This document shows positions 37,812 to 47,607 of a stretch of 64,000 nt of DNA, piece by piece (positions within the stretch are counted from its first letter, which is position 1; every line of letters begins with the position of its first letter). Under the pieces are notes generated by a model. That model ran no database searches, had not been told where the DNA came from, and saw only the letters and a list, made by a program, of their open reading frames with translations. A program made the translations under genes and the position numbers. The stretch is from Zhengella sedimenti (GTDB lineage Bacteria; Pseudomonadota; Alphaproteobacteria; Rhizobiales; Rhizobiaceae): NCBI RefSeq assembly GCF_046506625.1, contig NZ_JBKFFP010000001.1, forward strand, positions 868,001 through 932,000, read 5' to 3'.

Positions 37812-38221
37812 TTCCCGAAAATCCCCCTGATCGCCGCACGCGCCCGGGTCGTCAGCGCGGGGTCGCTGTTGTCGCTGGCGTCGCGCAACTCGTCCAGCCA
37901 GGCGGCCTCGTTCTCGGTCACGACCGCGCGGAAGATCTGCCGGATCGCCGTCTCCGTCGTCGGGCTATCATGCTGGTCGAGGGCCATGCGGAACAGCAGG
38001 GCCGCGTCGCATTCGAGCGCCTTCGCCAGCGCCGGCACGCGGTCGAGCGCCAGCTTCGACGATCCGTTCTTGATCATCGACATGATATTCGCGTTGGTGA
38101 AACCAGCGTCGGCGGCGATCCGCGCCTGCGTCTTGCGGTATTTCAGTTCCAGCACCCTCCTGGTAACGAACTTCGCCAGGAGGGTGTCTGCGTAAGGGCG
38201 GCCGGGCTTGCGGGTGGTCAT
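37808..38221 (-). CDS. XRE-family (helix-turn-helix) regulator
   Basis: This 137-residue protein has a helix-turn-helix at about residues 20–70: TRRVLELKYRKTQARIAADA, then GFTNANIMSMIKNGSSKLAL and LAKALECDAALLFRMALD. The C-terminal part is helical and acidic (VTENEAAWLDELRDASDNSD). The ATG at 38221 has GGAG 8 nt upstream; ATG 38251 would only add a short extension. It is the last gene before the distal island end and may control island maintenance together with the coupled 48-residue protein. Confidence 0.82.
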   Translation of the reverse strand: MTTRKPGRPYADTLLAKFVTRRVLELKYRKTQARIAADAGFTNANIMSMIKNGSSKLALDRVPALAKALECDAALLFRMALDQHDSPTTETAIRQIFRAVVTENEAAWLDELRDASDNSDPALTTRARAAIRGIFGK

Positions 38222-38995
38222 GATCAGCGTCTCCATCTGCGCACGCGACATGCATGCTTCTGATGAAAGCTATAGCGAGGGGTCAGCGGGGAGTTGTCGG
38301 GGGAAGCTGGTTGTTGATCAAACCCGTGGCGTTTCATATGCACCCGAAGAGGAGGAGACGGCCCCGCGCTCAGGTCAGGCGACGTCAACAGCCATTGAGG
38401 CGATACCGAAGACGAACCGCGGGTGCAAGGCCGTCGTGAAGCTTATTCGGGGTTAGAAGAAATCGAAAAAAACGCAGTGAAATCAGTGCCCGGATTTGGG
38501 CGGTTAGAAAGCCCAAGTAGTTGATTGTATTGACAATGATCACTCCCCTTGGGAGTGCCAATATTTTCAACAGCTTGGCTCCATATCCATCTGGCCCGTC
38601 CAATATGGGAAAAAATGGCTTTTGTGATCCAACCGCCTCTTCAGCCATGAAATGCGTATTTTGCGCGCATTTGACCATGGCAATTAGGTTCAATTGGCAG
38701 GTGGGCACCGATATCGTTCGACCGCCTTCACGCCAGGCGGGTCTCCAAATTCTTTCTACCGGTCAGAAGCAGGGCAAGCCACTTTCAGACATGGCAATGC
38801 TGACCCTGTTGGGACGTGCCCTGCCAGGGAACTTTCATCCAATGGCGGTTTGAGCCTCGGCAGACTTCGGCTCGGTCGAATTTTTCCGAGCCTTTCCAAT
38901 AGCCTGAGTTTCAATCCCGCCAAGATTTCGGACATAGAGTGAGCCTGTGGCCACTTGCCCTTTCCGATGCGGTGGTCGCTCTTCCTGCGATGGGT
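38222..38995. other. 774-bp stretch containing the distal island end
   Basis: No gene is supported. The attR repeat lies at 38544–38560. A + strand frame at 38521–38853 crosses the attachment site and has no ribosome site or known domain. The stretch from 38420 to 38800 is more AT-rich than its surroundings. Confidence 0.6.
38544..38560 (+). repeat. attR: distal 17-bp copy of the tRNA-Glu 3' end
   Basis: The sequence tccccttgggagtgcca is identical to 8936–8952 and in the same orientation. The rest of a tRNA is absent here, as expected for the far junction of a tRNA-integrated island. Confidence 0.9.
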
Positions 38996-40576
38996 CTAGC
39001 CCGACAACATGACCTTGGCGGCCCGAAGCAATGCGCGCGGATCGCGGTCGCTGCGCACGACCGGCGGCGGGGGCGGCACCTTTCCGGTGAGCCCATGCAC
39101 CGCGGTCCAGGCGGATCGGATCGAATATTCGACCGTGAACACGCAGTCGCGCGGGATCTCGCAGAACTGGCCGATCACGGCGAAGTTCAGGGCCTCGCGG
39201 GGAATCACCGGCGGCCTGTCGCCTGTCTTTCGCGGCATGAACTGGCTGGTGATGAAGGGCATCCGGCAGGGGATCACCTGCGCGCCGTCGAAGAACGCTG
39301 CGCGCTGGTGCGGGGTCAGCCGTAGCTGGTGGGCCAGCTCCTCCAGCACCTCCGCTCCGGTGGCCTCCGCCATCGGTTTCCGGACGGCATCGCCCGGCCG
39401 GTCGCCGCGCAGTCCGTAGCCCCAGAACACCGGCCGGTCGGCCGGCTGGTCCCGGAAATGCGGCTGGTGGAACATCACGATCGACATCAGCCAGCCCGAG
39501 TCCGCAAAGGTGACAAGGCCTCCGGTGCCGGTCCGGTTGCTGCTGAAGTCCTCCATGAAGGTCACGAAGGCGGACGAGGCCAGCGTGACGGTGAAGGACG
39601 TCCACGATGTCTGCTGCGGCTGCCCGGCGAAGACCTCTGGCCGGCCCAGCCCCTCGTGATGCGCCGCCAGGCGCCGCCATAGATCAAACCCGGGGGCCGG
39701 CCCGTCCGCGGGCGGAGGGGCTACAGTCCTCTCGCCGGTCACGGTGGCGTCTGTCATCGAGCCAAGCGTCAGGTAGACGCAATCCTCGGGGGCGATGTCG
39801 ATGACCTCTCCGGACGCGAGATGAAGCGCCGTTACCTGGCGGCCGCCCGTCCCGCCCGAAATGGTCACGTCGATGACGCGGCTTTCCGTGCGCACGGTCA
39901 CGCCGCGGGCCGACAGCCAGGCCAGGATCGGCGCGATGATCGAGTCATGCTGGTTGTAGCGGGTGCGCAGGATGCCTTCGATCCGCGTCAGGCCGGGGAA
40001 GAGGTGCAGGAAGCGGCGCATGTAGCGCCGCATCTCCAACACTGAATGCCAAGGCTGGAACGAGAACATCGTCGACCACATGATCCAGAAGTTCGTCTCG
40101 AAGAAGGCCGGTGCGAACCAGTTCTCGATGCTGCGCCCCTCGATCTGCCCCTCGGGCACCAGCAGCAGGCGGTTGAGCGCCACGATCTCTTCCGCGCCAA
40201 GGCCGAGGCTGTAGCGGTCTTCCGCCTTGTGGCCATCGCGGACGATACGGCACTCGGCCCGCCCCGGCACCATCCGGTTGAAGGCCAGGATGTCATCCTT
40301 CACCGAAACCGCGGGATCATCGGGCGCGGGTATCGCGGACAGGAGATCGAGCGTGCAGACGAAATTCGGTTCGAACATGCGCCCGCCACGGGTAAGGTAG
40401 CCCATCCCTGCATTCCCGGACCCATCGAGACTGCCCCCGGCTGTGGCATGATTTTCGAGGATCGTGATCCGGTCACCCGGCACGTTGCCGTCACGGACCA
40501 GCAGAACAGCGGCCGACAGGGCCGCGATCCCGCCCCCGACCATGTAGTGTCGCCCATTTCCTTCGGTGGGTTGCAT
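38996..40576 (-). CDS. ohyA: Oleate hydratase (myosin-cross-reactive antigen family)
   Basis: This FAD-dependent enzyme adds water to the cis-9 double bond of unsaturated fatty acids to give 10-hydroxy acids. It has 526 residues, normal for the short group. The nucleotide-binding motif is YMVGGGIAALSAAV, then FEPNFVCTLDLL, SMFSFQPWHSVLEM-like text (TMFSFQPWHSVLEMRRYMRR), a middle substrate domain, and TSQFMPRKTGDRPPVIP, all family hallmarks. The start MQPTEGNGRHYMVGGG is short but complete. It is the first gene past the island end, on the minus strand and alone. Confidence 0.92.
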   Translation of the reverse strand: MQPTEGNGRHYMVGGGIAALSAAVLLVRDGNVPGDRITILENHATAGGSLDGSGNAGMGYLTRGGRMFEPNFVCTLDLLSAIPAPDDPAVSVKDDILAFNRMVPGRAECRIVRDGHKAEDRYSLGLGAEEIVALNRLLLVPEGQIEGRSIENWFAPAFFETNFWIMWSTMFSFQPWHSVLEMRRYMRRFLHLFPGLTRIEGILRTRYNQHDSIIAPILAWLSARGVTVRTESRVIDVTISGGTGGRQVTALHLASGEVIDIAPEDCVYLTLGSMTDATVTGERTVAPPPADGPAPGFDLWRRLAAHHEGLGRPEVFAGQPQQTSWTSFTVTLASSAFVTFMEDFSSNRTGTGGLVTFADSGWLMSIVMFHQPHFRDQPADRPVFWGYGLRGDRPGDAVRKPMAEATGAEVLEELAHQLRLTPHQRAAFFDGAQVIPCRMPFITSQFMPRKTGDRPPVIPREALNFAVIGQFCEIPRDCVFTVEYSIRSAWTAVHGLTGKVPPPPPVVRSDRDPRALLRAAKVMLSG

Positions 40577-40869
40577 CGGCAGCGCTCCTGTTCAAATTTG
40601 TCCAACACGCGGGGCTGTTTTCCGGAACCCGGCAAGATGCAGCATGAACCCGCTTGCCGCTTGCCCGCCTTGTTCGAGATCAACGCGGTTTCGTGACGGG
40701 TCTGCGATATTTCTCTTGCTGAATTCGTCGCGGGAAATCCGAAGGCATCGGACGAGACATGAATGATGGGTCTGTTGTGGCCCCCTTTCCGGTACGTCCG
40801 CTGGCGGCCATAGGCGTCACGCCCGGGCTGGTGGTGATCCGCCGTTTCTAGGCATGCCTGCGCGGCGGA
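40577..40869. other. Intergenic stretch between ohyA and gene remnants
   Basis: I see no supported gene. A 30-codon + strand frame from 40759 (MNDGSVVAPFPVRPLAAIGV) ends just before the arsC remnant and could be another fragment, but I do not recognise it. Confidence 0.5.
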
Positions 40870-41193
40870 CTCCATGCCTGGCATGCACAAGCCACCTGGC
40901 ACACCGGCGCGCCGGTGATGGATTTCGTGTTCACCGTCTGCGACAACGCCGCTAAGGAGGCCTGCCCGGTCTGGCCCGGCCAGCCCATGTCGGCCCATTG
41001 GGGCGTGCCCGATCCCGCCGCCGTGGAGGGCACCGAAACCGAAGTCGCGCTGGCCTTCGCCGAGACCTACCGGATGCTGACCCAGCGCATCTCGATCTTC
41101 TGCTCGCTGCCGCTTTCCAGCATCGACAGGCTGTCGCTGCAAAGAAGGCTCGGCCAGATCGGCACGGCATCGGCTGCGGAAGAAACCGCATGA
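40870..41193 (+). pseudogene. Arsenate reductase-like (ArsC, low-Mr phosphatase type) fragment
   Basis: The frame reads HTGAPVMDFVFTVCDNAAKEACPVWPGQPMSAHWG…, which matches the C-terminal two-thirds of thioredoxin-type arsenate reductases, including the Cys-bearing FTVCDNA and PVWPGQP motifs. The N-terminal active-site loop (C-x5-R) is missing, and no ribosome site precedes the internal ATG at 40915. The fragment ends with EETA and a proper stop. It is almost certainly a remnant of an ars locus. Confidence 0.75.
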
Positions 41194-41268
41194 CGGTCGT
41201 CATCCACCACAAATCCTGTTTTCACCACCCCCCTTGGAAGATGGCAAAATCATCAAGACGAAAGGCGC

Positions 41269-41430
41269 CCGGGCGCACCGCCGACGCATCTTGAAGGCCA
41301 GGTTCCGTTGGGCGTCCAGCTTGTCGGGGCCATGCACGACGATGTTTTCGTGCTTGACGTGGCCGAACGGCTGGAGAAGGAACTGGGAACCATCTGGCAG
41401 AAACGCGAAACCCCGGAGATGATCCCGTGA
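41269..41430 (+). pseudogene. C-terminal remnant of an amidase-family protein
   Basis: The frame PTHLEGQVPLGVQLVGAMHDD, then VFVLDVAERLEKELG and a stop, matches the usual end of amidase-signature enzymes (P-x-G-V-Q-L-V-G-A…D-D). The catalytic part is gone. The last bases GTGA form the start of the RidA gene, so the original amidase–RidA pair was an operon. Confidence 0.6.
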
Positions 41431-41777
41431 GCACAATCGAACGCCATCACACCAACGCCCGCATGTCGCAGATCGTCATTCATGGCGACACGATCTATCT
41501 CGCTGGTCAGGTCGGCACGTCTGGCGCCAGCGTGGCGCAGCAGACGCAGGACTGCCTCGACGCCATCGACCGGCTGCTGGCCGAGGCCGGATCGGACAAG
41601 TCGCGCATCCTGCAGGCGATCATCTGGCTGGCCGACATGGCAGACTTCCAGGAAATGAACGCTGTGTGGGACGCCTGGGTGCCTGAAGGCGATGCACCGG
41701 CGCGCGCCTGTGGCGAGGCCCGGCTTGCCGCGCCCGGATACACGGTCGAGATCATCGTGACGGCTGCCCGATCCTGA
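41427..41777 (+). CDS. RidA-family enamine/imine deaminase
   Basis: This 116-residue protein hydrolyses reactive enamines and imines, or acts in a specific degradation pathway as some relatives do. It shows the family core: SQIVIHGDTIYLAGQVG, QQTQDCLDAIDRLLAEAG, AIIWLADMADFQEMNAVWDAW and RACGEARLAAPGYTVEIIVTA, with the substrate-binding Arg in PARACGEARL. The start is GTG at 41427, inside the stop of the amidase remnant, so expression may have relied on translational coupling that is now damaged. Whether it still has its own promoter is not visible. Confidence 0.9.
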   Translation: MSTIERHHTNARMSQIVIHGDTIYLAGQVGTSGASVAQQTQDCLDAIDRLLAEAGSDKSRILQAIIWLADMADFQEMNAVWDAWVPEGDAPARACGEARLAAPGYTVEIIVTAARS

Positions 41778-41982
41778 CCGCGCACATTGCGCCAGCCGGG
41801 GCGGCTGCGTCCACGGCTGGTCGGGGCGGCATGTCGCGGGCTTGTCTCCGTTTGCGCCCGACCACCGCCGCAGCAGTTGCCCTTGAGCGTCGGGGCGGGG
41901 TCGCTTCCAGCGTGGCCGTTGTCTGACCATCCCGTGATCGCGTCTGCGCAAGCAAAGCCTTTCGAGTGCCAGTCTGCCTGGC

Positions 41983-42846
41983 TCAGCGCTCACGCTGCGC
42001 AGGAATCGTCAGGACATCGATCGGCGACGACCTCAAGACCTGCTCGGTTACGCTCCCTAGAAGCAGTTTTGCCAGGCCGCCCTGGCCATGCGTTGATATC
42101 ACGATGAGGTCTGCTTGTTGCTCGGCAGCCGCATTCAATATCTCATTTTGCGTCGTTGTTGCCTCGTGCCGCAGTATTTGCCTGACCGTTCCGCGGTTCA
42201 GAGAAGCAACGAATGTTGCAAGGGCAGCCGTTGCACCCCGCTTTTCGTCTTCCATGTAGTTGTTCTTGTCATCCTTCGAAATCGAATGGCTGAACGACAG
42301 ACGAAGCGCCGGGACATCGAATATGTAAATTATGGAATTCAGTGAATTATCATGAATCCCAAGATCGTAGAAATGTTCGAGCGCATGCTTGGATCTGTCC
42401 GACAGGTCTGTCGTTGCCAAAATATGTTTGTACAGACTGGCCGGTGGTGCATTCACCATCAGAACAGGACGCTCGACGGAACGAATGATACGTTCCGCAG
42501 TGGTGCCAATGAAGACATCCCGGAGCACTTGGCGTCGATGTGATCCGATGACCAGCAGGTCGGGCGATGTGTCCAACGCGGCTTGGACAATTCCGAGGAA
42601 TGGCGAGGCCACCGGGACAAGTGCCTCGCAGGGCACACCGTCTACATCGCGAAGGGTAGCTGCCATTTGGGTCAGGAGCGTCGAAGCTTCTGCCCGTTCA
42701 GCCTCAACTATCCGTCTTGGCTGATCGTCATCGACGACATGAACGAGCAGGATTTCAGCTCCGAATTGGCGAGCAAGGAGGGTGGCGCGCCGCAACGCCC
42801 GATCCGATCTTTCCGAGAAGTCCGTTGCCACCAGTATTTTCTTCAT
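41983..42846 (-). CDS. Tandem UspA-domain universal stress protein
   Basis: This 287-residue protein has two Usp domains. The first (residues 1–140) starts MKKILVATDFSERSDRALRR and ends with DLLVIGSHRRQVLRDVFIGT and the ERIIRSVERPVLMV motif; the second (from about 150: YKHILATTDLSDRSKHALEH) ends DLIVISTHGQGGLAKLLLGS with VTEQVLRSSPIDVLTI. Both carry G-x2-G-x9-G(S/T)-type ATP-binding text. It is divergent from the Kef-type antiporter at 43003, with a 156-bp gap. The ATG at 42846 begins the domain directly. Confidence 0.9.
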   Translation of the reverse strand: MKKILVATDFSERSDRALRRATLLARQFGAEILLVHVVDDDQPRRIVEAERAEASTLLTQMAATLRDVDGVPCEALVPVASPFLGIVQAALDTSPDLLVIGSHRRQVLRDVFIGTTAERIIRSVERPVLMVNAPPASLYKHILATTDLSDRSKHALEHFYDLGIHDNSLNSIIYIFDVPALRLSFSHSISKDDKNNYMEDEKRGATAALATFVASLNRGTVRQILRHEATTTQNEILNAAAEQQADLIVISTHGQGGLAKLLLGSVTEQVLRSSPIDVLTIPAQRER

Positions 42847-43002
42847 CGCACCCCGTCCCGTCTTTCGCCGTTCAATCAAATACGTAGTGCTTTCCGTCAT
42901 GCAAACCTATTTGAGAGTCACGGAGAAGACAAAGCAGGAAACGACAACACCTTCGGCATCGGACAGAGCCTGAGCAACAAGGGCGGAAGGGAAGAACAGT
43001 TG

Positions 43003-44724
43003 ATGGATGTGTTTGTTCATTCGCCCTTTGCGGAGATCGCGGCACTTCTGGTGCTTGCTGCCGTGGTCGGGTTCCTCGGGATCATCCTGCGCCAGCCGCT
43101 GATCGTCAGTTTCATCGCGGTCGGCCTGATCGCGGGACCGTCCGCGCTGGACCTCGTCCGATCGGACGAGCAGATCAGCCTGCTGTCCGAACTCGGTATC
43201 GCGGTCTTGCTGTTCCTCGTCGGCATCAAGCTTGACGTGAAGCTCATCCGCTCGCTCGGGGCGGTGTCGCTCCTGACCGGGCTTGGCCAGGTGGCGTTCA
43301 CTTCGATCTTCGGATACCTGATCGGACTCGCGGTCGGGCTTGGTCATGTCACCAGCCTGTACGTCGCCGTGGCGCTGACATTTTCCTCGACCATCATCAT
43401 CGTGAAGCTGTTGTCGGACAAACGCGAGATCGACAGCCTGCACGGCCAGATCGCGCTCGGCTTCCTGATCGTGCAGGACCTCGTCGTCGTGCTTGCGATG
43501 ATCGTGCTTTCGGCCATCGGCATCGGTGCGGCGAGTGACGGCGGCCATGGTGGCGGGTCGGTTCCGCTGGTCCTGGCCGCGGGCGTGGCGATGATTGCGC
43601 TGGTGGTCCTTTTCGTCCGCTACATCGCCAATCCGCTGACCGAGCGGCTCGCCTGCGCGCCTGAGCTTCTGGTGATCTTCGCCATCGCCATGGCCGCGAT
43701 GTTCGCTGCGGCCGGTGACATCGTGGGTCTCGGCAAGGAGGTGGGCGGCCTGCTGGCAGGCGTCGCGCTCGCCTCGACCCCCTACCGCGAGACCATCGCC
43801 GCGCGCCTCGCGCCGCTGCGCGACTTCCTGCTCCTGTTCTTCTTCATCGCGCTCGGTTCCGCGCTCGATCTATCCCTGCTTGGCGCGCATGTCAGCGGGG
43901 CGATTGTCTTCTCGCTCTTCGTGCTGATCGGCAACCCGCTCATCGTGCTGGCGATCATGGGCGCGATTGGCTACCGCAAGCGCACGGGCTTCCTGGCGGG
44001 TCTGACAGTTGCGCAGATCAGCGAATTTTCGCTCATCTTTGTCGCCATGGGCGTATCGCTCGGCCATGTACAGGAGGACGCGCTCGGCCTCGTCACCATG
44101 GTCGGCCTCGTGACCATCGCTGCCTCGACCTACATGATCACCTATTCGCACCGGCTCTACGCGGTGTTCGAGCCGCTCCTCGGCATGTTCGAGCGCCAGG
44201 GCACGCCGCGCGAGCCGTCCGAGGCCGGGGCCCATCGCGAGGACGGCTACAAGGTCATCGTCTTCGGGTTGGGACGGTTCGGCACCGCCATCGGGATGCG
44301 CCTCAAGAAGCGGGGCATACGGGTGCTCGGGGTGGACTTCAACCCGTTCGCGGTGCGGCGTTGGCGGGAACTGGGGCTCGAGACCGAGTTCGGGGATGCG
44401 ACCGACCCTGAATTCGTGGCCGAGCTTCCACTGTCGCCGGCCGAATGGATCGTCTCGACCGTGCCGGTCCATCCGACCGGCCTCAGCCACGAGGACACGC
44501 GCAGGACGCTGATCCAGCTCACCCGCACCTCGGGTTTCCGTGGACGCGTGGCCGTTGCTTCGCACCATCACAAGGATACCGAAGAACTCTTCGCTTCCGG
44601 AGCCGACATGGTGCTGGAGCCGTTCCAGGACGCGGCCGACCGTGCAGTCGAACTGCTCTGCGGCGCTCCCGAAGAGGAACGCACCGAGATCCCTGCCATC
44701 GAAACGGAAGGCAAACAGGCGTAG
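43003..44724 (+). CDS. Kef-type monovalent cation/H+ antiporter with TrkA-N domain
   Basis: This 573-residue membrane protein has about twelve helices (from FAEIAALLVLAAVVGFLGII to VTMVGLVTIAASTYMITYSH) of the CPA2 antiporter fold, followed by a cytoplasmic NAD-binding RCK/TrkA-N domain at about residues 410–540 (YKVIVFGLGRFGTAIGMRLK, with the G-x-G-x-x-G motif). It should exchange K+ or Na+ for protons under ligand control. The ATG at 43003 has GGAAGGGA upstream; longer in-frame starts would run into the divergent Usp gene. Confidence 0.9.
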   Translation: MDVFVHSPFAEIAALLVLAAVVGFLGIILRQPLIVSFIAVGLIAGPSALDLVRSDEQISLLSELGIAVLLFLVGIKLDVKLIRSLGAVSLLTGLGQVAFTSIFGYLIGLAVGLGHVTSLYVAVALTFSSTIIIVKLLSDKREIDSLHGQIALGFLIVQDLVVVLAMIVLSAIGIGAASDGGHGGGSVPLVLAAGVAMIALVVLFVRYIANPLTERLACAPELLVIFAIAMAAMFAAAGDIVGLGKEVGGLLAGVALASTPYRETIAARLAPLRDFLLLFFFIALGSALDLSLLGAHVSGAIVFSLFVLIGNPLIVLAIMGAIGYRKRTGFLAGLTVAQISEFSLIFVAMGVSLGHVQEDALGLVTMVGLVTIAASTYMITYSHRLYAVFEPLLGMFERQGTPREPSEAGAHREDGYKVIVFGLGRFGTAIGMRLKKRGIRVLGVDFNPFAVRRWRELGLETEFGDATDPEFVAELPLSPAEWIVSTVPVHPTGLSHEDTRRTLIQLTRTSGFRGRVAVASHHHKDTEELFASGADMVLEPFQDAADRAVELLCGAPEEERTEIPAIETEGKQA

Positions 44725-44869
44725 TGGACGCCGTCAGGAAAACCGTTCCCGATACCCCCGGTCCCATCGTTCGCCCATTCGGTCACGATGGAAAGCATAA
44801 CTCCGCTCGGTCGTGCCATTGCCTCGTCCATCCATTGTCCCGGAACCTGTGCGCCGGCGGCAATGCGTC

Positions 44870-47368
44870 TCAGCCGGCCAAGAGTTCCGCCGGATCGACC
44901 CCGCGTTTTTCGGCGCTCTGGCGCACCGCGGCCTGAAGGGCAGCGCTGCGGCCCAGCAGCCGGCGGAACCGCGCCTCGTCCAGGACGAGCAGCGTGGAAG
45001 GGGCGATGGCGCGAACCTCGGCCCGGCGGGCCTTCTTCATCAATACCGCCATCTGGCCGAACATTTCGCCGCGGCCAAGCCGCCAGGTCTGGCCGGCGCT
45101 CTCCACTTCGATGGCCCCGGAGGCAATGAAGAAGACGCTTCTTGCGGGACTGTCCTTGCGGATGATGACATCGCCGGCATTCACATAGCGTGTCCTCAGC
45201 GCGCGTCCGAGACGCTTGAGAGACGTCTCGTCGAGACCGGCGAAGAGCGGGAACTGCCGCACGAGTTCGGCACGCTGAAGCGCGATGTCGAGGCGCGGGC
45301 GCTCCTCGGCGGCGGCCCGGCGGGCATCGAGTTCGTGCATCAGCGCGGTATGGACCTCCGCGCCGATCAGTCCGTCCTCGCGCATGGCGACGTATTCCCG
45401 TTCTTCCAGCCGCAGCGCCGTGCGCCGGATGAAGCGGCGTTCCAGTTCCTCCGCGTAGCCCGGATATTGCAGGCGCAAGCCTTCCAGCGCCGTTTCCACG
45501 GCCTCGATCCGCCGGGCGAGCAGTTCCTGCAGCAACTCGGCCACCCGCCGGCCATGAATGCGCCGGATGCGCCCTTCGATGAAGGCGCCGAGATCGCGCA
45601 GGATGAGCCGCTGCGAGAGCAGGAGTTCGAAACGGTCGGCAGTCATTCTCGCCAGAGGTCCCGACAAGCCCAGGCGGCCGTTGAGCAGCACGGCGAGGCG
45701 GAAGGCTCGGCCATAGGCGACGCTGCGGCGGGCGGCGCGCTGGTAGCCGCTCCGGCCCTGGGACCGCGCCCCCTCGATCAGCCGGTCGGCGTTCGAGACG
45801 ACCTGCTCGGCCATGCGCGCCGAGATCCTCCGCTCGCGCACGCGGGCGAGGATGGTATCGCGCTCGTGGCCCGCCAGCGCGATGAGCCCGAGCGTGATCC
45901 GGTCGCGGTCGAGGATGTCGCCGCTCTCTTCGGCCGACTTAACCGCGGCGTCGAGCCGCTCGGCGAACCGCTTGGCCTCCGAACGGACGGTGTCATGGCT
46001 GAGATCATAATTCCCGGTCGTGCGGGCCACGTCCTCGCGCACCGTCTGGAGCGCGACAGCGACCACCTGGCGCGACAAGGCCTCGTCGATGGGCGACAGC
46101 CGGTCGAGCCCGAGCCGGCTGATCACGAGCCGCAGCGTGGTGCCCTGGACGATCAGGGTGAAGAGCGTGAAGCCGGTCGCCAAAATACCGACGACCCGTT
46201 GAATGTCATCGGGAACCCGGAAGCTCTCTGTCACCGCGAGCGCCAGCGCCAGTGTCACCGCGCCGCGCAAGCCGCCCCAGAGGATGGCGACCCGGTAGGG
46301 CGGCTCCACCGCCGGCGAGAGCCTGAGGACCGTCAGAAGCGGCAGGAGCCCGAACAGGATCACCGCGCGGGCGGCGATCGCGGCCAGCACCACGACACCG
46401 ACCAGAACGAAGTCCCCGAGCCGCACCTCCTCCAGCAGCCGCGGGATCAGGAGTGCGGCCAGGATGAAGATCAGCGCCCCGGCCCAATGGGCCAGCACGT
46501 TCCAGAGTTCGCGCAGGTTCGCCCATGCCTGCGGCGGCACGCGTCCCGGTCCGGTGAGGTTCATCGTCAGCCCGGCAGCAACCACGGCGATGACGCCGGA
46601 GGCCCCAATGCTCTGCTCGGCCACGATATAGGCCAGATAGGGTAGCGCGACCGAGATCGATATCTGCGCCAGCTCGAACCTGTTGAACAGTGCCATGACC
46701 CGGACGGCGATCATCGCCGCCAGCCAGCCGGTGACCGCGCCGCCGGCGATCAGCACGGGAAAGCGTGCAAGCGCCTCACCGAGATCGGGATCCGGCACGC
46801 CCATCATGACGAAGCCCATGAAAAGCCCGAACAGCGCGATGGCCGCGGCATCGTTCAGCAGACTCTCCCCCTCGATGATGCGTGCAAGCCGGCGTGGCGC
46901 CGAAATCGAGCGGAAAATGGTGACGACGGCAGAAGGATCGGTCGTCGAGACGATCGCCCCGATCAGCAGGCAGGCGGCCAGCGGCAGCGCGCTTGCCCAG
47001 GACAGGGCGTATCCCACACCGAGGGTCGCCACCACCACCGCCACCACCGCCAGAACCAGGATCGGCACCCAGTCGTCGAGCATGCGGCGCAGGTTCATGC
47101 CGAGCGTCGCCTGGAAGAGCAGCGTCGGCAGGAAGACATAGAGGAAGACGTTGGACCGGATCGGCAGGCCGAGGATCGCCTCCGCGACGGGATTGAGCGC
47201 GTCGGTCAGTTCCGTGCGCAGGAAGAAGATCGCTCCGGCACCGATCAGCACACCGAGCGCCGCGAGTATCACGCTGTAGGGCACGCGCAGGCGCGCGGCG
47301 AGCGGCTCGGCCGTGCCGATGACCAGGAAGAGCGAGGCTATGACCGTGGTGACGAGAACGATATCCAT
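44870..47368 (-). CDS. NhaP-type Na+/H+ antiporter with C-terminal cyclic-nucleotide-binding domain
   Basis: This 832-residue protein has about twelve helices of the CPA1 fold (residues ~1–410) with the ion-site text STTDPSAVVTIFRSI and ESLLNDAAAIALFG, a long helical cytoplasmic region (residues ~430–690), and a cyclic-nucleotide-binding domain near the end (FPLFAGLDETSLKRLGRALR, then SGAIEVESAGQTWRLGRGEM and FGQMAVL). The F-G-x-(M/A) plus later Arg region matches cNMP domains. Control by a nucleotide, as in sperm-type NHE, is plausible. Convergent with the Kef-type gene. Confidence 0.9.
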   Translation of the reverse strand: MDIVLVTTVIASLFLVIGTAEPLAARLRVPYSVILAALGVLIGAGAIFFLRTELTDALNPVAEAILGLPIRSNVFLYVFLPTLLFQATLGMNLRRMLDDWVPILVLAVVAVVVATLGVGYALSWASALPLAACLLIGAIVSTTDPSAVVTIFRSISAPRRLARIIEGESLLNDAAAIALFGLFMGFVMMGVPDPDLGEALARFPVLIAGGAVTGWLAAMIAVRVMALFNRFELAQISISVALPYLAYIVAEQSIGASGVIAVVAAGLTMNLTGPGRVPPQAWANLRELWNVLAHWAGALIFILAALLIPRLLEEVRLGDFVLVGVVVLAAIAARAVILFGLLPLLTVLRLSPAVEPPYRVAILWGGLRGAVTLALALAVTESFRVPDDIQRVVGILATGFTLFTLIVQGTTLRLVISRLGLDRLSPIDEALSRQVVAVALQTVREDVARTTGNYDLSHDTVRSEAKRFAERLDAAVKSAEESGDILDRDRITLGLIALAGHERDTILARVRERRISARMAEQVVSNADRLIEGARSQGRSGYQRAARRSVAYGRAFRLAVLLNGRLGLSGPLARMTADRFELLLSQRLILRDLGAFIEGRIRRIHGRRVAELLQELLARRIEAVETALEGLRLQYPGYAEELERRFIRRTALRLEEREYVAMREDGLIGAEVHTALMHELDARRAAAEERPRLDIALQRAELVRQFPLFAGLDETSLKRLGRALRTRYVNAGDVIIRKDSPARSVFFIASGAIEVESAGQTWRLGRGEMFGQMAVLMKKARRAEVRAIAPSTLLVLDEARFRRLLGRSAALQAAVRQSAEKRGVDPAELLAG

Positions 47369-47607
47369 TCCCTTGAACTAGCTTGAATTCCGGGCCGGTG
47401 GAATCGCCAAGGCCGGATGCAGCAGCAGAAGTGCGCAATTCCCTCGTCAAGGCCTTGCCCGTGGTGCCCTCCTTGGCCCTCCCCGGCGGCCCGGGAAACG
47501 GCGTCACAGGCGCACGCCGCGTCACGCCGTTGCGACAAAGCGATGGACAAGACGGCAAAAGCGACGCACAGATTCATCATCCAGACAACGGCCAACGGTC
47601 GGCATGC

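Noticed and set aside
38521..38853. 110-codon plus-strand frame crossing attR
   Set aside because: It runs through the attachment site, has no ribosome site, and shows no domain.
42583..43002. Longer N-terminus for the Kef-type antiporter (start at 42583)
   Set aside because: It would overlap the divergent Usp gene and add 140 non-membrane residues; the ATG at 43003 has a good ribosome site and begins at the first helix.
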